A DNA stretch of 33,185 nt from an uncultured bacterium (GCA_903861045.1 CAIOST010000039.1:1-33185), one strand, 5' to 3'. Shown: positions 24,150-32,951, numbered from the stretch's first letter. Notes: generated by a model from the sequence alone, not told the origin. Translations and numbers: made by a program.

Positions 24150-25403
24150 TTAATGCTTGCGGACACAGCGGAAGCCGATGTGCGGCGATCTCTGGGCCGG
24201 ACGCATGGCATTCCGGTAGCCGCAGGAGAGATTGGCATCCACCACGCTGGCCCAACAGCCACCGCGCATAACCCGGAACGTACCCGTAGCGGGCCCATAG
24301 GCATTGGTCGTCGTGTAAGGGCCAAACCAGTCCCAGCACCACTCATACACATTCCCGGCGACATCGTGCAAGCCGTAGCCATTCTCATCCGAAACGACTT
24401 GTTTCTGCCCATCGATTTCCACGGTGCGCCCATTGAAAAACCCGATGGGGGTGGTGCCATTGCGGTTGGTTGTGCCGCTATGCCAATAATTAGCCGTGGT
24501 GTGGTTCAATTTATCGCCCCACGGATATAGCTGACCGGCCACCCCGCCGCGCGCCGCCATTTCCCACTCGGCCTCGGTCGGCAAGCGATAGCCATTGGCC
24601 GTCGCATCCACGCAAACTTCCGACAGATTCAGCGCACCCGTCCGATAGACATCCTTCTGCATCGCATTCACATAATAGACCGGTACAAGCCGTTCCTTCT
24701 CTGAACGGGCATTGCACCATTTCACACAATCATGCCAGGAGATATTGACCACCGGGTGATCGGGCCCCACGGCACCGCCCTCCTGCCGCGCGCCGTCCTG
24801 CCCTTCCGCCAGATCCGTGTACCCCTGCGTAATGGCCCAGCGGCGAATATCCGTCCAAACACACCCCGGCACCTCGTAGCCGTCAATATAGAAGCTGGCA
24901 ACCTTCCGCGTCGGCACACGACTTCCTGGCGCCAGCACCCCATTCCCCATTACAAACAGGCCGCCGGGGATCAGCAGCATGCCACGCGGAGGGCTAGGCG
25001 GTGGAATGGCAAAAGCCTCGGGGACCTTCATTTCGGACTGCTTATTATTGGCCGCGGCCGACAACTCATTCGCCCATTTATAATCAACGCGCTCTCCGGA
25101 TGGCAGCGCGGCGCGGTTCAAGCTGCCGGTCTCGATGGTCGCCGCCGGCCAGTTCGACACAATGGCAGCCGCGGTCTGCGACAGGATGGCAGCACTGGCT
25201 GTACGCCCAGGCCGCACGTCAGAATCATAACCATCTTTGGCGCTTGCTGTTAAGACACAAACACCGACCAGCATGGCAGACCGGCCGAGCCGTAACGCCC
25301 ATGATCCGGACCAGCCATGGTCGGCTGGGCGCGCGCCCAGTGTGTCCGTGTGGGCCAAGCTGGCGATCACAAAACCATTCCGCGCATTTTGATACTTCCG
25401 CAC
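24150..25403 (-). CDS. Exported SUMF1/FGE-sulfatase-domain protein
   Basis: I take the GTG at 25403 because AGGAGA lies 7 nt upstream; this gives 417 residues. The frame is open to 25520 but weaker there. A hydrophobic segment (GRSAMLVGVCVLTASAKDG) suggests export, although the n-region is long. Residues ~170-415 are an SUMF1 domain: PGGLFVMGNG, DHPVVNISWHDCVKWCNARS, YRLPTEAEWEMAARGG, LHDVAGNVYEWCWDWFG, FRVMRGGCWASVVD, IGFRCVRKH. The C-terminal catalytic cysteine pair of true formylglycine-generating enzyme is not clearly present, so a non-enzymatic or lectin-like role is more likely. It interrupts the flagellar cluster in the opposite direction. Confidence 0.85.
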   Translation of the reverse strand: MRKYQNARNGFVIASLAHTDTLGARPADHGWSGSWALRLGRSAMLVGVCVLTASAKDGYDSDVRPGRTASAAILSQTAAAIVSNWPAATIETGSLNRAALPSGERVDYKWANELSAAANNKQSEMKVPEAFAIPPPSPPRGMLLIPGGLFVMGNGVLAPGSRVPTRKVASFYIDGYEVPGCVWTDIRRWAITQGYTDLAEGQDGARQEGGAVGPDHPVVNISWHDCVKWCNARSEKERLVPVYYVNAMQKDVYRTGALNLSEVCVDATANGYRLPTEAEWEMAARGGVAGQLYPWGDKLNHTTANYWHSGTTNRNGTTPIGFFNGRTVEIDGQKQVVSDENGYGLHDVAGNVYEWCWDWFGPYTTTNAYGPATGTFRVMRGGCWASVVDANLSCGYRNAMRPAQRSPHIGFRCVRKH

Positions 25404-25430
25404 CGTACGTCTCCTCAGGCCAGCGCTATA

Positions 25431-25459
25431 ATTATGGCAGGAAAGAAGAGCAGGCACAA
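25431..25459 (-). promoter_or_regulatory. Candidate sigma-70 promoter for the SUMF1-domain gene
   Basis: On the minus strand TTGTGC (25454-25459) and CATAAT (25431-25436) are 17 bp apart, 28 bp upstream of the GTG start. Confidence 0.4.
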
Positions 25460-25485
25460 TGCCACAAGGGCGCAAGCACAACTTG

Positions 25486-25501
25486 TGGCAGAAAGCCTGC
25501 C
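25486..25501 (+). promoter_or_regulatory. Candidate sigma-54 promoter P1 upstream of fliO
   Basis: TGGCAGAAAGCCTGCC fits GG-N10-GC with a good -24 half and CTGC at -12. A start near 25512 gives a leader of about 50 nt to fliO. Confidence 0.4.
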
Positions 25502-25530
25502 GTACACCCGCCGCGGGCAAGCGACAGCCG

Positions 25531-25546
25531 TGGCATCGAACCTGCT
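25531..25546 (+). promoter_or_regulatory. Candidate sigma-54 promoter P2 upstream of fliO
   Basis: TGGCATCGAACCTGCT again has GG-N10-GC, 45 bp after P1. A start near 25557 would leave only a few nucleotides before the fliO ATG, so P1 is the more practical site unless the message is nearly leaderless. Confidence 0.35.
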
Positions 25547-25560
25547 TATGACCTTATTCT

Positions 25561-26076
25561 ATGAAAAAGCTTTTACGCGCGTTAGTCATCGGCCTGTTCG
25601 TCCAGGTCTCAGCCGCTGAGACCAATCATTTGGGTGCCGACCTGCGCGCTGACACGCACCTGAACCCGACCGGCCTGCTTTTCACCAGTTCAGAAAACTC
25701 CCAATCGACACCCCGCGACCTGCCGTGGGCGCTCTCCGCCACCAAGCAGAGTGAAAAACGCAGCGTAGCGATAGACGAACTGGGCAGCGGACGCAGCGGC
25801 AGCGCCGGCATGATGCGCTCCTTAGGCGCCACGGTCTTCGTATTGGGGCTGCTGTTTGCCGTGAATTACTGGTTACGGAAACGCAGCGGAAGGATCACGC
25901 CGGCTGGGCGGAGTGCCCGGCTGCGGATTGTCGAACGCGTGGCCATTGATCACCGGCGTAGCATCCTGCTGGTGGAAGCCGACGGCGAGAGCCTGGTGGT
26001 GGCGGCCGGTACGGAGCGGATCGAGACGCTAGCCGTGTTGCCGCACAAAGCAGCATCCGGGGAGGTGGTGGCATGA
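25561..26076 (+). CDS. fliO: FliO-like flagellar export assembly protein
   Basis: FliO helps assemble FliP in the export gate. The 171-residue protein has an N-terminal signal peptide (MKKLLRALVIGLFVQVSAAE), a low-complexity stretch, one membrane helix (~86-106, LGATVFVLGLLFAVNYWLRK) and a small cytoplasmic domain (RLRIVERVAIDHRRSILLVE) typical of FliO. No Shine-Dalgarno is visible before the ATG. It overlaps fliP by 4 bp, and that context supports the call for this poorly conserved family. Confidence 0.85.
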   Translation: MKKLLRALVIGLFVQVSAAETNHLGADLRADTHLNPTGLLFTSSENSQSTPRDLPWALSATKQSEKRSVAIDELGSGRSGSAGMMRSLGATVFVLGLLFAVNYWLRKRSGRITPAGRSARLRIVERVAIDHRRSILLVEADGESLVVAAGTERIETLAVLPHKAASGEVVA

Positions 26077-26831
26077 AGAAGATCTTGTTTTTCACCGCAC
26101 TGCTGCTGCTGCTGACCGGCGGCGCCGCCTATGCGCAAACGACGGGCACGACACTGCCCATGGGCATTCGTATCCAGATGGATGGCGCTGCCACACCCCA
26201 GGAGGCCTCTAAATCCATACAGATCCTCCTGCTGCTCACGGCGCTGTCGCTGGCCCCTTCGGCCATCATCATGTGCACCTCCTTTACACGCATCCTGATC
26301 GTGTTCGGCTTCCTGCGGCAGGCGATGGGGACACAACAGACCCCGCCGGCACAGATCGTGGCGGGCATTGCGCTCTTCCTCACCCTGTTCATCATGATGC
26401 CGGTTTGGACCAAGATTAATGACGACGCGCTCAAGCCCTACATGGCCGGCCAGATCACTCAGGAGGAAGCCTTCACCCGCGGCGTTGTGCCGCTGCGCAC
26501 GTTCATGGGCAAACAGACCGGCAAAGAGGAGCTGAAGCTCTTTGTGGAGCTCGCCGGCGCCAAGCCCCCGCGCACGCTGGACGACGTTCCGCTGCAGGTG
26601 CTGATCCCGGCTTTTATGATCAGCGAATTAAAAACCGCCTACCAGATGGGGTTCCTGATCTATCTGCCGTTCCTAGTACTGGATCTGGTGATTGCCTCCT
26701 CCCTGATGTCGCTGGGCATGATGATGCTGCCCCCTATGATGATCTCCCTGCCGGTTAAACTCCTGTTTTTCGTGCTCGCCGACGGCTGGTCGCTCGTCGT
26801 GCGGGGAATCGTACAGAGCTTTGCAACATGA
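26073..26831 (+). CDS. fliP: Flagellar export gate protein FliP
   Basis: FliP forms the core of the inner-membrane export pore with FliQ and FliR. The 252-residue protein has a cleavable signal peptide (MKKILFFTALLLLLTGGAAY) followed by conserved segments SLAPSAIIMCTSFTRILIVF, FLRQAMGTQQTPPAQIVAGI, LQVLIPAFMISELKTAYQMG and MMMLPPMMISLPVKLLFFVL. Length is typical. Stop/start overlaps (ATGA) on both sides indicate translational coupling with fliO and fliQ. Confidence 0.97.
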   Translation: MKKILFFTALLLLLTGGAAYAQTTGTTLPMGIRIQMDGAATPQEASKSIQILLLLTALSLAPSAIIMCTSFTRILIVFGFLRQAMGTQQTPPAQIVAGIALFLTLFIMMPVWTKINDDALKPYMAGQITQEEAFTRGVVPLRTFMGKQTGKEELKLFVELAGAKPPRTLDDVPLQVLIPAFMISELKTAYQMGFLIYLPFLVLDLVIASSLMSLGMMMLPPMMISLPVKLLFFVLADGWSLVVRGIVQSFAT

Positions 26832-27097
26832 GCCAGCAAGCCGCACTCGATCTTATCTACCTGGCGCTGCTGACAGCCTTTAAGCTGTCGGCACCCATGC
26901 TCATCACGACCATTGTCGTGGGTGTGGTGATCAATATCTTTCAGACCGTGACCTCTCTGCGCGATGCGACCCTTTCGTTCGTGCCCAAGCTGGCCGCCGC
27001 GGCCGTGGTGACCGTCTTCACTCTGCCATGGGGGATCCAGACCATGCTGAGCTACTTCCAGTCCATGTACGCAATGATGGGGCAATCCTCTCCCTAG
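26828..27097 (+). CDS. fliQ: Flagellar export gate protein FliQ
   Basis: This is an 89-residue protein with two membrane helices (FKLSAPMLITTIVVGVVINI; VPKLAAAAVVTVFTLPWGIQ) and the conserved FQTVTSLRDATLSFVPK loop of FliQ. It overlaps fliP by 4 bp, and fliR starts 9 bp downstream. It packs around the FliP-FliR pore. Confidence 0.96.
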   Translation: MSQQAALDLIYLALLTAFKLSAPMLITTIVVGVVINIFQTVTSLRDATLSFVPKLAAAAVVTVFTLPWGIQTMLSYFQSMYAMMGQSSP

Positions 27098-27106
27098 GGT
27101 GACCAC

Positions 27107-27877
27107 ATGGAAATCCAATTCGGCTGTTATCCGCAGGTTTTTGTCCTGACGCTGGCGCGTACCGCCGCGATACTTTTTGCTTTACCGTTTTTCGAAGCCC
27201 GCCTCGAAATGCAGATCCGCATCGGCATCGCCCTGGCGGTGACCATGGCGCTCCTGCCCACCCTGCCGGACTCCTGGGTCCAAGCGGCTGGCGCGATCAA
27301 CACCCTGCCTGAGATCACACTGGCCCTGCTAAACGAAGTGCTGCTCGGCGGCATCATCGGCCTCATCTGCAACGTCTTTGTCGGGGCCTGCCAGATGGCC
27401 GGCGAAATTATTGGCTTTAGCAGTTCGTTCAACGCCGCCGAAACCCTCGACCCGTTAAGCGGCGTATCCAGCCCAGCCATGGAACAGGTGCTGCGCATTC
27501 TCTTTATCCTGATGATCCTGCTGAGCAATAGCCATCTCGCCCTGTTGCGGATGCTGGGGGCCAGTTTCCGCACCATCCCCCCGGCCATGACCTGGATCAC
27601 CGCGGGCTTGGGCGAACGGGTCTTAGCCCTTGGCACCAGCATGTTTACGCTGGGAGTAGGGCTGGCCATGCCCATCGTGGCAGCAGCCCTGCTGGTAGAC
27701 ATATGCTTCGCTTTGATCGCCCGGCTGGCACCAGAGGTAAACATCATGTTCCTTTCCCTACCCGTACGCTTGTGCATCGGACTGGGGCTGCTGGGTATCA
27801 TGTTGCGCTGCAGCGCCGGCAGTTTCGCACGTCTGATTGAACAAATGCTGGGACAGTGCGCCAAAATCATGCTCTAA
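27107..27877 (+). CDS. fliR: Flagellar export gate protein FliR
   Basis: This 256-residue multispanning protein completes the FliPQR gate. It shows conserved pieces such as RIGIALAVTMALLPTLP, NEVLLGGIIGLICNVFVGAC, QMAGEIIGFSSSFNAAETLD and PALLVDICFALIARLAPEVN-like text (AALLVDICFALIARLAPEVN). Its start follows fliQ by 9 bp with GGTGA upstream. The length is typical. Confidence 0.95.
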   Translation: MEIQFGCYPQVFVLTLARTAAILFALPFFEARLEMQIRIGIALAVTMALLPTLPDSWVQAAGAINTLPEITLALLNEVLLGGIIGLICNVFVGACQMAGEIIGFSSSFNAAETLDPLSGVSSPAMEQVLRILFILMILLSNSHLALLRMLGASFRTIPPAMTWITAGLGERVLALGTSMFTLGVGLAMPIVAAALLVDICFALIARLAPEVNIMFLSLPVRLCIGLGLLGIMLRCSAGSFARLIEQMLGQCAKIML

Positions 27878-27931
27878 CACGGCACCAAGGAGGACGCGCT
27901 TCCGGCACAAGCCTAGGAGCGCGTTGCAGTT

Positions 27932-29005
27932 ATGGAAGGCAAAGACGGCCGGACAGAATTCGCGACGCAGCGCAAGCGCGAGGATGAGCGGCGCAAAGGG
28001 AATCTTTGCGTGTCGCAGGAAGTGACATCGCTTTGCGTCCTGCTGCTGGGTGTGGTCGCGCTACGCTATGCCGTGCCCACCATGTTTGCGCACATTCACA
28101 GCTTTTTCACCGGCATCACCCGCTTCAATGTGCATGAACCGTGGACCATCGACCTCGTTTGTAACGGTTTTGCCACGGGCTGCCTGGGCATGGCGGCTAT
28201 GATGGCCCCCTTCCTAGTCCCTGTCATGCTAGGGTCTGTGATCGGTAACATGGTGCAGACCGGTCCCTTCTTCAGCATGGAAGCGTGGAAGATGGGTTTC
28301 AGCAACATGAGCCCGACCAAAGGCATGAAACAACTCTGCTCCACCCAAGCCGTAGGCCAACTATTCATGGGGGTGCTGAAGATGGTCGTGGTCGTGCTCA
28401 CCGCCTATCTGGTATGCCACGACCAAGTGTCCTTCCTGATCGGCTTGCAGGATGTGGATCTGATCTCGTCGGCACGCTGGCTCTTCCTGCTGATCTACCG
28501 GCTGGCGCTGATGGTATGCGTGGCCGCCATTGTCATCGCGGCCGTCGATTGGATCATGAAGAAGCGGCAGTACGAGAAGAGCATCATGATGACCAAGCAG
28601 GAAATCAGGGACGAATTCCGGCAGCAAGAGGCGAGTCCGCTCGTTCGCAAAGCCATGATGCGCCGCATGCGGCAAATGACGGTCTCGCGCATGATGGCGG
28701 CCGTGCCCAACGCCAGTGTCATCATCACCAACCCTGACCACGTCGCCGTTGCCATCGAATATGACGCCAAGACCATGAGCGCACCCAAAGTCACGGCCAA
28801 GGGAGTGCGCCTCATGGCCGAACGCATCAAGAAGGTCGCCCGGGAAAACAACGTGCCGATCGTCCGGCGCCCGGAAACCGCCCGCGCCCTCTACAAGTAC
28901 GTCAAAGTCGGTCACCCGGTCCCCTCCCAGTTCTTCCGGGCCGTGGCAGAGATCCTGGCGTACCTCCATAAACTGGGCCGCCATGTCGGCCTGAAGGCAT
29001 CCTAG
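27932..29005 (+). CDS. flhB: Flagellar export switch protein FlhB
   Basis: FlhB switches export from rod/hook to filament substrates. The 357-residue protein begins EFATQRKREDERRKGNLCVS, has four membrane helices to about residue 215 and a cytoplasmic domain with VRKAMMRRMRQMTVSRMMAA and ITNPDHVAVAIEYD. The autocleavage motif, NPTH in nearly all family members, is NPDH here (N267-H270), keeping the cleaved N-P bond. The C-terminus (NNVPIVRRPETARALYKYVK) is standard. Its AGGAG lies 13 nt from the ATG, a long spacing. It lies 54 bp after fliR. Confidence 0.95.
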   Translation: MEGKDGRTEFATQRKREDERRKGNLCVSQEVTSLCVLLLGVVALRYAVPTMFAHIHSFFTGITRFNVHEPWTIDLVCNGFATGCLGMAAMMAPFLVPVMLGSVIGNMVQTGPFFSMEAWKMGFSNMSPTKGMKQLCSTQAVGQLFMGVLKMVVVVLTAYLVCHDQVSFLIGLQDVDLISSARWLFLLIYRLALMVCVAAIVIAAVDWIMKKRQYEKSIMMTKQEIRDEFRQQEASPLVRKAMMRRMRQMTVSRMMAAVPNASVIITNPDHVAVAIEYDAKTMSAPKVTAKGVRLMAERIKKVARENNVPIVRRPETARALYKYVKVGHPVPSQFFRAVAEILAYLHKLGRHVGLKAS

Positions 29006-29024
29006 CTGACCGGAGTGCATCATC

Positions 29025-31142
29025 ATGCCTGACAACACATTCAAGCGCCATATGCCGGACCTGCTCATGGGGGTGGCGTTGTTTACCATCCTCGCCATCC
29101 TGATTGTGCCGGTCCCCACACAGGTTCTCGATCTGCTACTCGTGCTGAGTATCGGCTCTGCGGTGCTGGTCTTGATCCTCACGACGCAGATTCACGATGT
29201 CCTGCAGATGTCCTCCTTCCCCACCCTGCTACTCATCCTGACCCTCTTCCGACTGGCGCTCAATGTGGCTACCACGCGGCAGATCCTGCTGCAAGGCTTT
29301 GGCGGAAACGTCGTGCAGGCCTTCGGCGAGTTCGTCGTGGGCGGCAACTACATCGTAGGCGTCGTCGTCTTCCTGGTCCTGGTCACCATCAACTTTATGG
29401 TGATCACCAAAGGTGCCGGCCGCATCGCGGAAGTGGCCGCACGCTTCACGTTGGATGCCATGCCCGGCAAACAAATGAGCATTGATGCCGACCTGAACGC
29501 CGGGCTCATCACCGAGAAGGAAGCCCTCGCGCGCCGCGAACGTATCTCCCAGGAGGCCGAATTCTACGGCGCCATGGACGGTGCCAGCAAGTTTGTGCGC
29601 GGCGACGCCATCGCCGGCATCATCATCACCGCGGTGAACATCGTCGGCGGCTTCGCGGTGGGCGTCATGCAACAAGGGATGAGCGCCACCCAGGCCCTCA
29701 GCACGTATACCATCCTGACCGTGGGTGACGGCTTGGTCTCCCAGGTCCCCGCCTTGGTGATCTCGACCGCCGCGGGCATGCTCGTCACCCGCATCGCCAC
29801 CAACGCCAGCATCGGCTCGGATGTGGGCGGCCAGCTCTTCCTGCGCCCTCGGCCGCTGCTGATGACCGGCGGCATCCTCGGCATCATCGCGCTGGTGCCG
29901 GGCTTACCTTTCTGGCCTTTTGCCACACTTGGCGCCGTCATCGGCGGTGTGGGCATGCTCGTCAGCAAGAACAAGGAGCAAGAACCGCAGACCGAGAAGG
30001 ATGGCATGCCCACGCCGCGTGGCCGCGGCAAACAGGTCGCAGGCAAAGAACCGGTCGGCGCCCTCCCGCCCGGCGATCCCAAGAATGTGCCGGAGGTCTC
30101 TCCGCTCGATCTGGACATCGGCTTCGGCCTGGTCCCGCTCGTGGACCAGAAACGCGGCGGCAAGCTGATTGACCGCATTGGTCAGGTCCGGGCGCAGATC
30201 GCCGAGGAACTCGGCTTCCTGCTCCCCCCCGTCAATGTGCGCGACGACATCAGCCTCAAAAACAACCAATACGCCATTAAGGTGCGCGGCGTGCGCATGG
30301 CCGATGGCCATGTTCGCCCCGGCAGTCTGCTGGCCATCAACCCCGGCGGCGCCGAACCGATGGAAGGCGTGCCACCGGTGCGCGAACCGGCCTTCGGCTT
30401 CGAGGCCTACTGGATCAGCGAGGGCATGAAGGACTCGGCCGAAGCCAAAGGGATGACCGCCGTGGACTGCACCAGCGTGATCACCACCCACCTGGCCGAG
30501 CAAAGCAAAATCCATGCGTGGCGCTTGCTGACACGTCAAAACGTGAGCGCCATGGTGGAACGACTAAAAGAGAGCCAGGCGTCCGTAGTGGAAGAGTTGA
30601 TCCCCGGCAAAATGACCATCGGCGGTGTCCATCGCGTGATGGCCGGCCTGTTGAAAGAACGCGCGCCGATCCGCGATCTGGGGCTGATCCTGGAAACCCT
30701 GGCCGACAACGCACACCGCACGCAGGACACCGCCGTGCTGGTGGAACTCAGCCGCCGCGCCCTGGGCTCGCAGATCACCCAGCAACGACTGGCCGCCGAC
30801 GGCACGCTGCCGGCCATCGGCTTGCAACCACAAGTGGAATCGCTCCTCGCCACGTCCATCCGTCCGGAAGCCGGCACGCTCGGCATGCTCACGCTGGAGC
30901 CGACCATCGCACGCAAAATTGTGGATGGGCTCATCGAAGCCGTGAAGGCCGCCCGCGACGAAGGGGTGGAACCGGTGCTGCTCTGCGCGCCTGGCGTGCG
31001 CCCCCACCTGCGCGAACTAGCCTCGCATGACCTGCCCGCCGTCTCCGTCCTCTCCTTCCTGGAAGTACCCGATGCCGTGAACGTCAAGGTCGTCGGCATG
31101 GCCGCCCTGGCCACGCCGGAAAAGGAGGCGCTGGTCGCATGA
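29025..31142 (+). CDS. flhA: Flagellar export protein FlhA
   Basis: FlhA forms the nonameric ring that couples proton flow to export and docks chaperone-substrate complexes. The 705-residue protein has about eight N-terminal membrane helices, the family signature RIAEVAARFTLDAMPGKQMS followed by IDADLNAGLI, a linker near 325-350 with extra Pro/Gly/Lys, and the cytoplasmic domain (PLDLDIGFGLVPLVDQKRGG; GGVHRVMAGLLKERAPIRDL; LEPTIARKIVDGLIEAVKAA). GGAG 9-10 nt upstream supports the ATG. It follows flhB by 19 bp. flhF and flhG, often next, are absent. Confidence 0.97.
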   Translation: MPDNTFKRHMPDLLMGVALFTILAILIVPVPTQVLDLLLVLSIGSAVLVLILTTQIHDVLQMSSFPTLLLILTLFRLALNVATTRQILLQGFGGNVVQAFGEFVVGGNYIVGVVVFLVLVTINFMVITKGAGRIAEVAARFTLDAMPGKQMSIDADLNAGLITEKEALARRERISQEAEFYGAMDGASKFVRGDAIAGIIITAVNIVGGFAVGVMQQGMSATQALSTYTILTVGDGLVSQVPALVISTAAGMLVTRIATNASIGSDVGGQLFLRPRPLLMTGGILGIIALVPGLPFWPFATLGAVIGGVGMLVSKNKEQEPQTEKDGMPTPRGRGKQVAGKEPVGALPPGDPKNVPEVSPLDLDIGFGLVPLVDQKRGGKLIDRIGQVRAQIAEELGFLLPPVNVRDDISLKNNQYAIKVRGVRMADGHVRPGSLLAINPGGAEPMEGVPPVREPAFGFEAYWISEGMKDSAEAKGMTAVDCTSVITTHLAEQSKIHAWRLLTRQNVSAMVERLKESQASVVEELIPGKMTIGGVHRVMAGLLKERAPIRDLGLILETLADNAHRTQDTAVLVELSRRALGSQITQQRLAADGTLPAIGLQPQVESLLATSIRPEAGTLGMLTLEPTIARKIVDGLIEAVKAARDEGVEPVLLCAPGVRPHLRELASHDLPAVSVLSFLEVPDAVNVKVVGMAALATPEKEALVA

Positions 31143-31204
31143 GCCGCCGCCACCGCCTAACATCCCGCGCGGCCGCCGCATCGGAAATACCAGCCTGAAC
31201 CGCC

Positions 31205-31987
31205 ATGTCCGAGTTGAAACATAAGAACCTCTGGTTCGCCTACTGGCAGGATCGCACCTCCAGTGATGCGAAGGCCAAGCTCCTGGATGCGTGGATGCCG
31301 CTCGTGCAGTCGCTGCTGACGCGCATTGCCATCCGGCTCCCCCCGCACGTCGCCCGCGAAGATCTGCTGCAAGCGGCCCTGATCGGGCTCTATGGGGCCA
31401 TGGAGCGCTTCCGGCCGGACATGGAGGCCGGCTTTGAATCATTCGCCTGCCACCGCATCCAAGGGGCCATGCTGGATGAACTGCGCAAGAACGACTACCT
31501 TTCGCGCGGCACCCGCGCTCGTGTCCGCAAGGTGGAGGCCGCCATCGAGGAGGGAATCCGCCAGCATGGCACGCCCCCTTCCGAGGAAGAACTAGCGGGC
31601 GCACTGGGGATGTCCACCGGCGAACTCAACCGCACCATGGATAGCGCCCGCCCTTGGCTCTCACTCGACCAGGCTATCTGCGCCGACAACGCCGATGATA
31701 CGACCGTGCTGCGCGATGTCGTGGAGAACCCCGACTCAGCCGACCCCGCGGCCGAGGCTGAGAGCGCGGACATGCGCCGCGTCCTGCGCCTGGCCTTCCG
31801 CACCCTCGCCTCGCGCGAACAGAAGATCCTCTACCTCTACTATTACGAAGAGCTCCGCCTGAGAGAGATCGCCCTGCTCTTTGAGATCACGGAAGCACGG
31901 GTCTGCCAGATCCACACCCTGACCATCCTCAAGCTGAAATCCGCCATCCGCGCCTACAGCCAGCAAGCCAGCCGCGCTGCCGGCTAA
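31205..31987 (+). CDS. fliA: FliA/WhiG-type flagellar sigma factor (sigma-28)
   Basis: This 260-residue sigma factor would transcribe late flagellar genes. Region 2 shows LPPHVAREDLLQAALIGLYG AMERF and FESFACHRIQGAMLDELRKN, region 3 shows GTPPSEEELAGALGMSTGEL, and region 4 is a helix-turn-helix (LASREQKILYLYYYEELRLR; EIALLFEITEARVCQIHTLT). The gene follows flhA by 62 bp, and I see no strong Shine-Dalgarno before the ATG. No anti-sigma factor FlgM is next to it in the window. Confidence 0.93.
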   Translation: MSELKHKNLWFAYWQDRTSSDAKAKLLDAWMPLVQSLLTRIAIRLPPHVAREDLLQAALIGLYGAMERFRPDMEAGFESFACHRIQGAMLDELRKNDYLSRGTRARVRKVEAAIEEGIRQHGTPPSEEELAGALGMSTGELNRTMDSARPWLSLDQAICADNADDTTVLRDVVENPDSADPAAEAESADMRRVLRLAFRTLASREQKILYLYYYEELRLREIALLFEITEARVCQIHTLTILKLKSAIRAYSQQASRAAG

Positions 31988-32007
31988 TGGGCGTTCGCAC
32001 CTGCCAC

Positions 32008-32045
32008 CACCCTCCTTCGCGCACCTTCGCGCCCCTCGCGGTGAA
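32008..32045. repeat. Short CTTCGCGC repeats between fliA and the HDOD gene
   Basis: The convergent gap contains TCCTTCGCGC, ACCTTCGCGC and CCCTCGCGGTGAAG in tandem. This resembles a short dispersed intergenic repeat type seen in other GC-rich bacteria. No clear stem with a U-tract is visible on either strand. Confidence 0.35.
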
Positions 32046-32075
32046 GAAGTTCCCGGCGTGGTCCTGCGGCGGCCG

Positions 32076-32951
32076 CTACGTCATGGCCAGCAGGATGGCA
32101 GATTTGGCGGACTGTTCCTTGACCTGGTCCACCACGCCGGCGATATCGCGCACCTGCAACCCCAGCCGTTTCCAGACGCTGTAGAAAAAGGCCGGGGCCT
32201 GACTATCGCCGCTGTCGCCGATACGCTCGTGGTTGCAGATGTAGTTAGCGCAGTGGCAGAGCATGACCAACTCGCGGTGTTCATCCGCCGCCGCATCCGG
32301 GTCATGGTGGCGGTGGATGACCTCGATCAGGCCAGCCGGCAGGCGCCAGCGCAGTCCCAGCCAGGCGCCGGCGGCCGCATGATCGCACTGCAGGATCTCC
32401 TGTTCCGCGAAGTGCAGAGGAATCTGCTTCTCCCCGCTCAGGAGCATGGCGCGGGCAAACTCATCACTGAAATAGCGGATAAAGATCACCTTGCCGATAT
32501 CGTGCAACAGACCGGCCAACCGCAGCAGCTCCGGTTCGTAGGAGCGCCGCAGGTTCGTACGGGTCCGATCGTAGAGCACGGTCGCTGCGATGCCGCAGGA
32601 GATGCAGTGCCGCCAAAACTGTTCCTTGTCCAGTCCGCTATGCCCGGCATCCTGCATGGTCTGGATGACGGAGGTGGACATGGCGATGTTCCCCACGGCA
32701 TTGAACCCCATGCGGGTGACGGCCTGGTGGATGGAGGCCACCGGCTCGGCAATTCCATAAAACGCCGAATTGACCACCTTCAGGATGCGCGTCATCATGA
32801 CCGGGTCATCCTCGATGATGGCGGCCACGCTGGCCACATCCGAGTTCGGGTCGCGAATGGTTTGGTTAAGCCGGTCCAAGATCAGCGGCAAGGTAGGGAG
32901 ATCCCGCACCTTTTCCAGTTGTTTCAGAATATTGCCCGATGTCTCTATCAT
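32076..32951 (-). CDS. HDOD-domain signalling protein
   Basis: This is a 291-residue protein. The ATG at 32951 (MIETSGNILKQLEKVRDLPT) is supported by GAAGGG 5 nt upstream; the frame is open to 32987. HDOD hallmarks are LPTLPLILDRLNQTIRDPNS, DDPVMMTRILKVVNSAFYG, AVTRMGFNAVGNIAMSTSVI and GLLHDIGKVIFIRYF, then HAAAGAWLGLRWRLP and IEVIHRHHDP. HDOD proteins are HD-phosphodiesterase relatives used in signal transduction, often tied to chemotaxis, motility or cyclic-di-GMP. The HD pair is retained (LHDIG), so phosphohydrolase activity is possible. Being convergent with fliA at the end of the flagellar cluster, it may act in motility control. Confidence 0.92.
   Translation of the reverse strand: MIETSGNILKQLEKVRDLPTLPLILDRLNQTIRDPNSDVASVAAIIEDDPVMMTRILKVVNSAFYGIAEPVASIHQAVTRMGFNAVGNIAMSTSVIQTMQDAGHSGLDKEQFWRHCISCGIAATVLYDRTRTNLRRSYEPELLRLAGLLHDIGKVIFIRYFSDEFARAMLLSGEKQIPLHFAEQEILQCDHAAAGAWLGLRWRLPAGLIEVIHRHHDPDAAADEHRELVMLCHCANYICNHERIGDSGDSQAPAFFYSVWKRLGLQVRDIAGVVDQVKEQSAKSAILLAMT

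Noticed and set aside
24150-25403. Formylglycine-generating enzyme for sulfatase activation
   Set aside because: The SUMF1 fold is evident, but the C-terminal catalytic cysteine pair of true FGE is not clear and no sulfatase gene is in the window.
31143-31204. Possible small gene or flhF remnant between flhA and fliA
   Set aside because: Only 62 bp without a start, a Shine-Dalgarno or similarity to a known gene.
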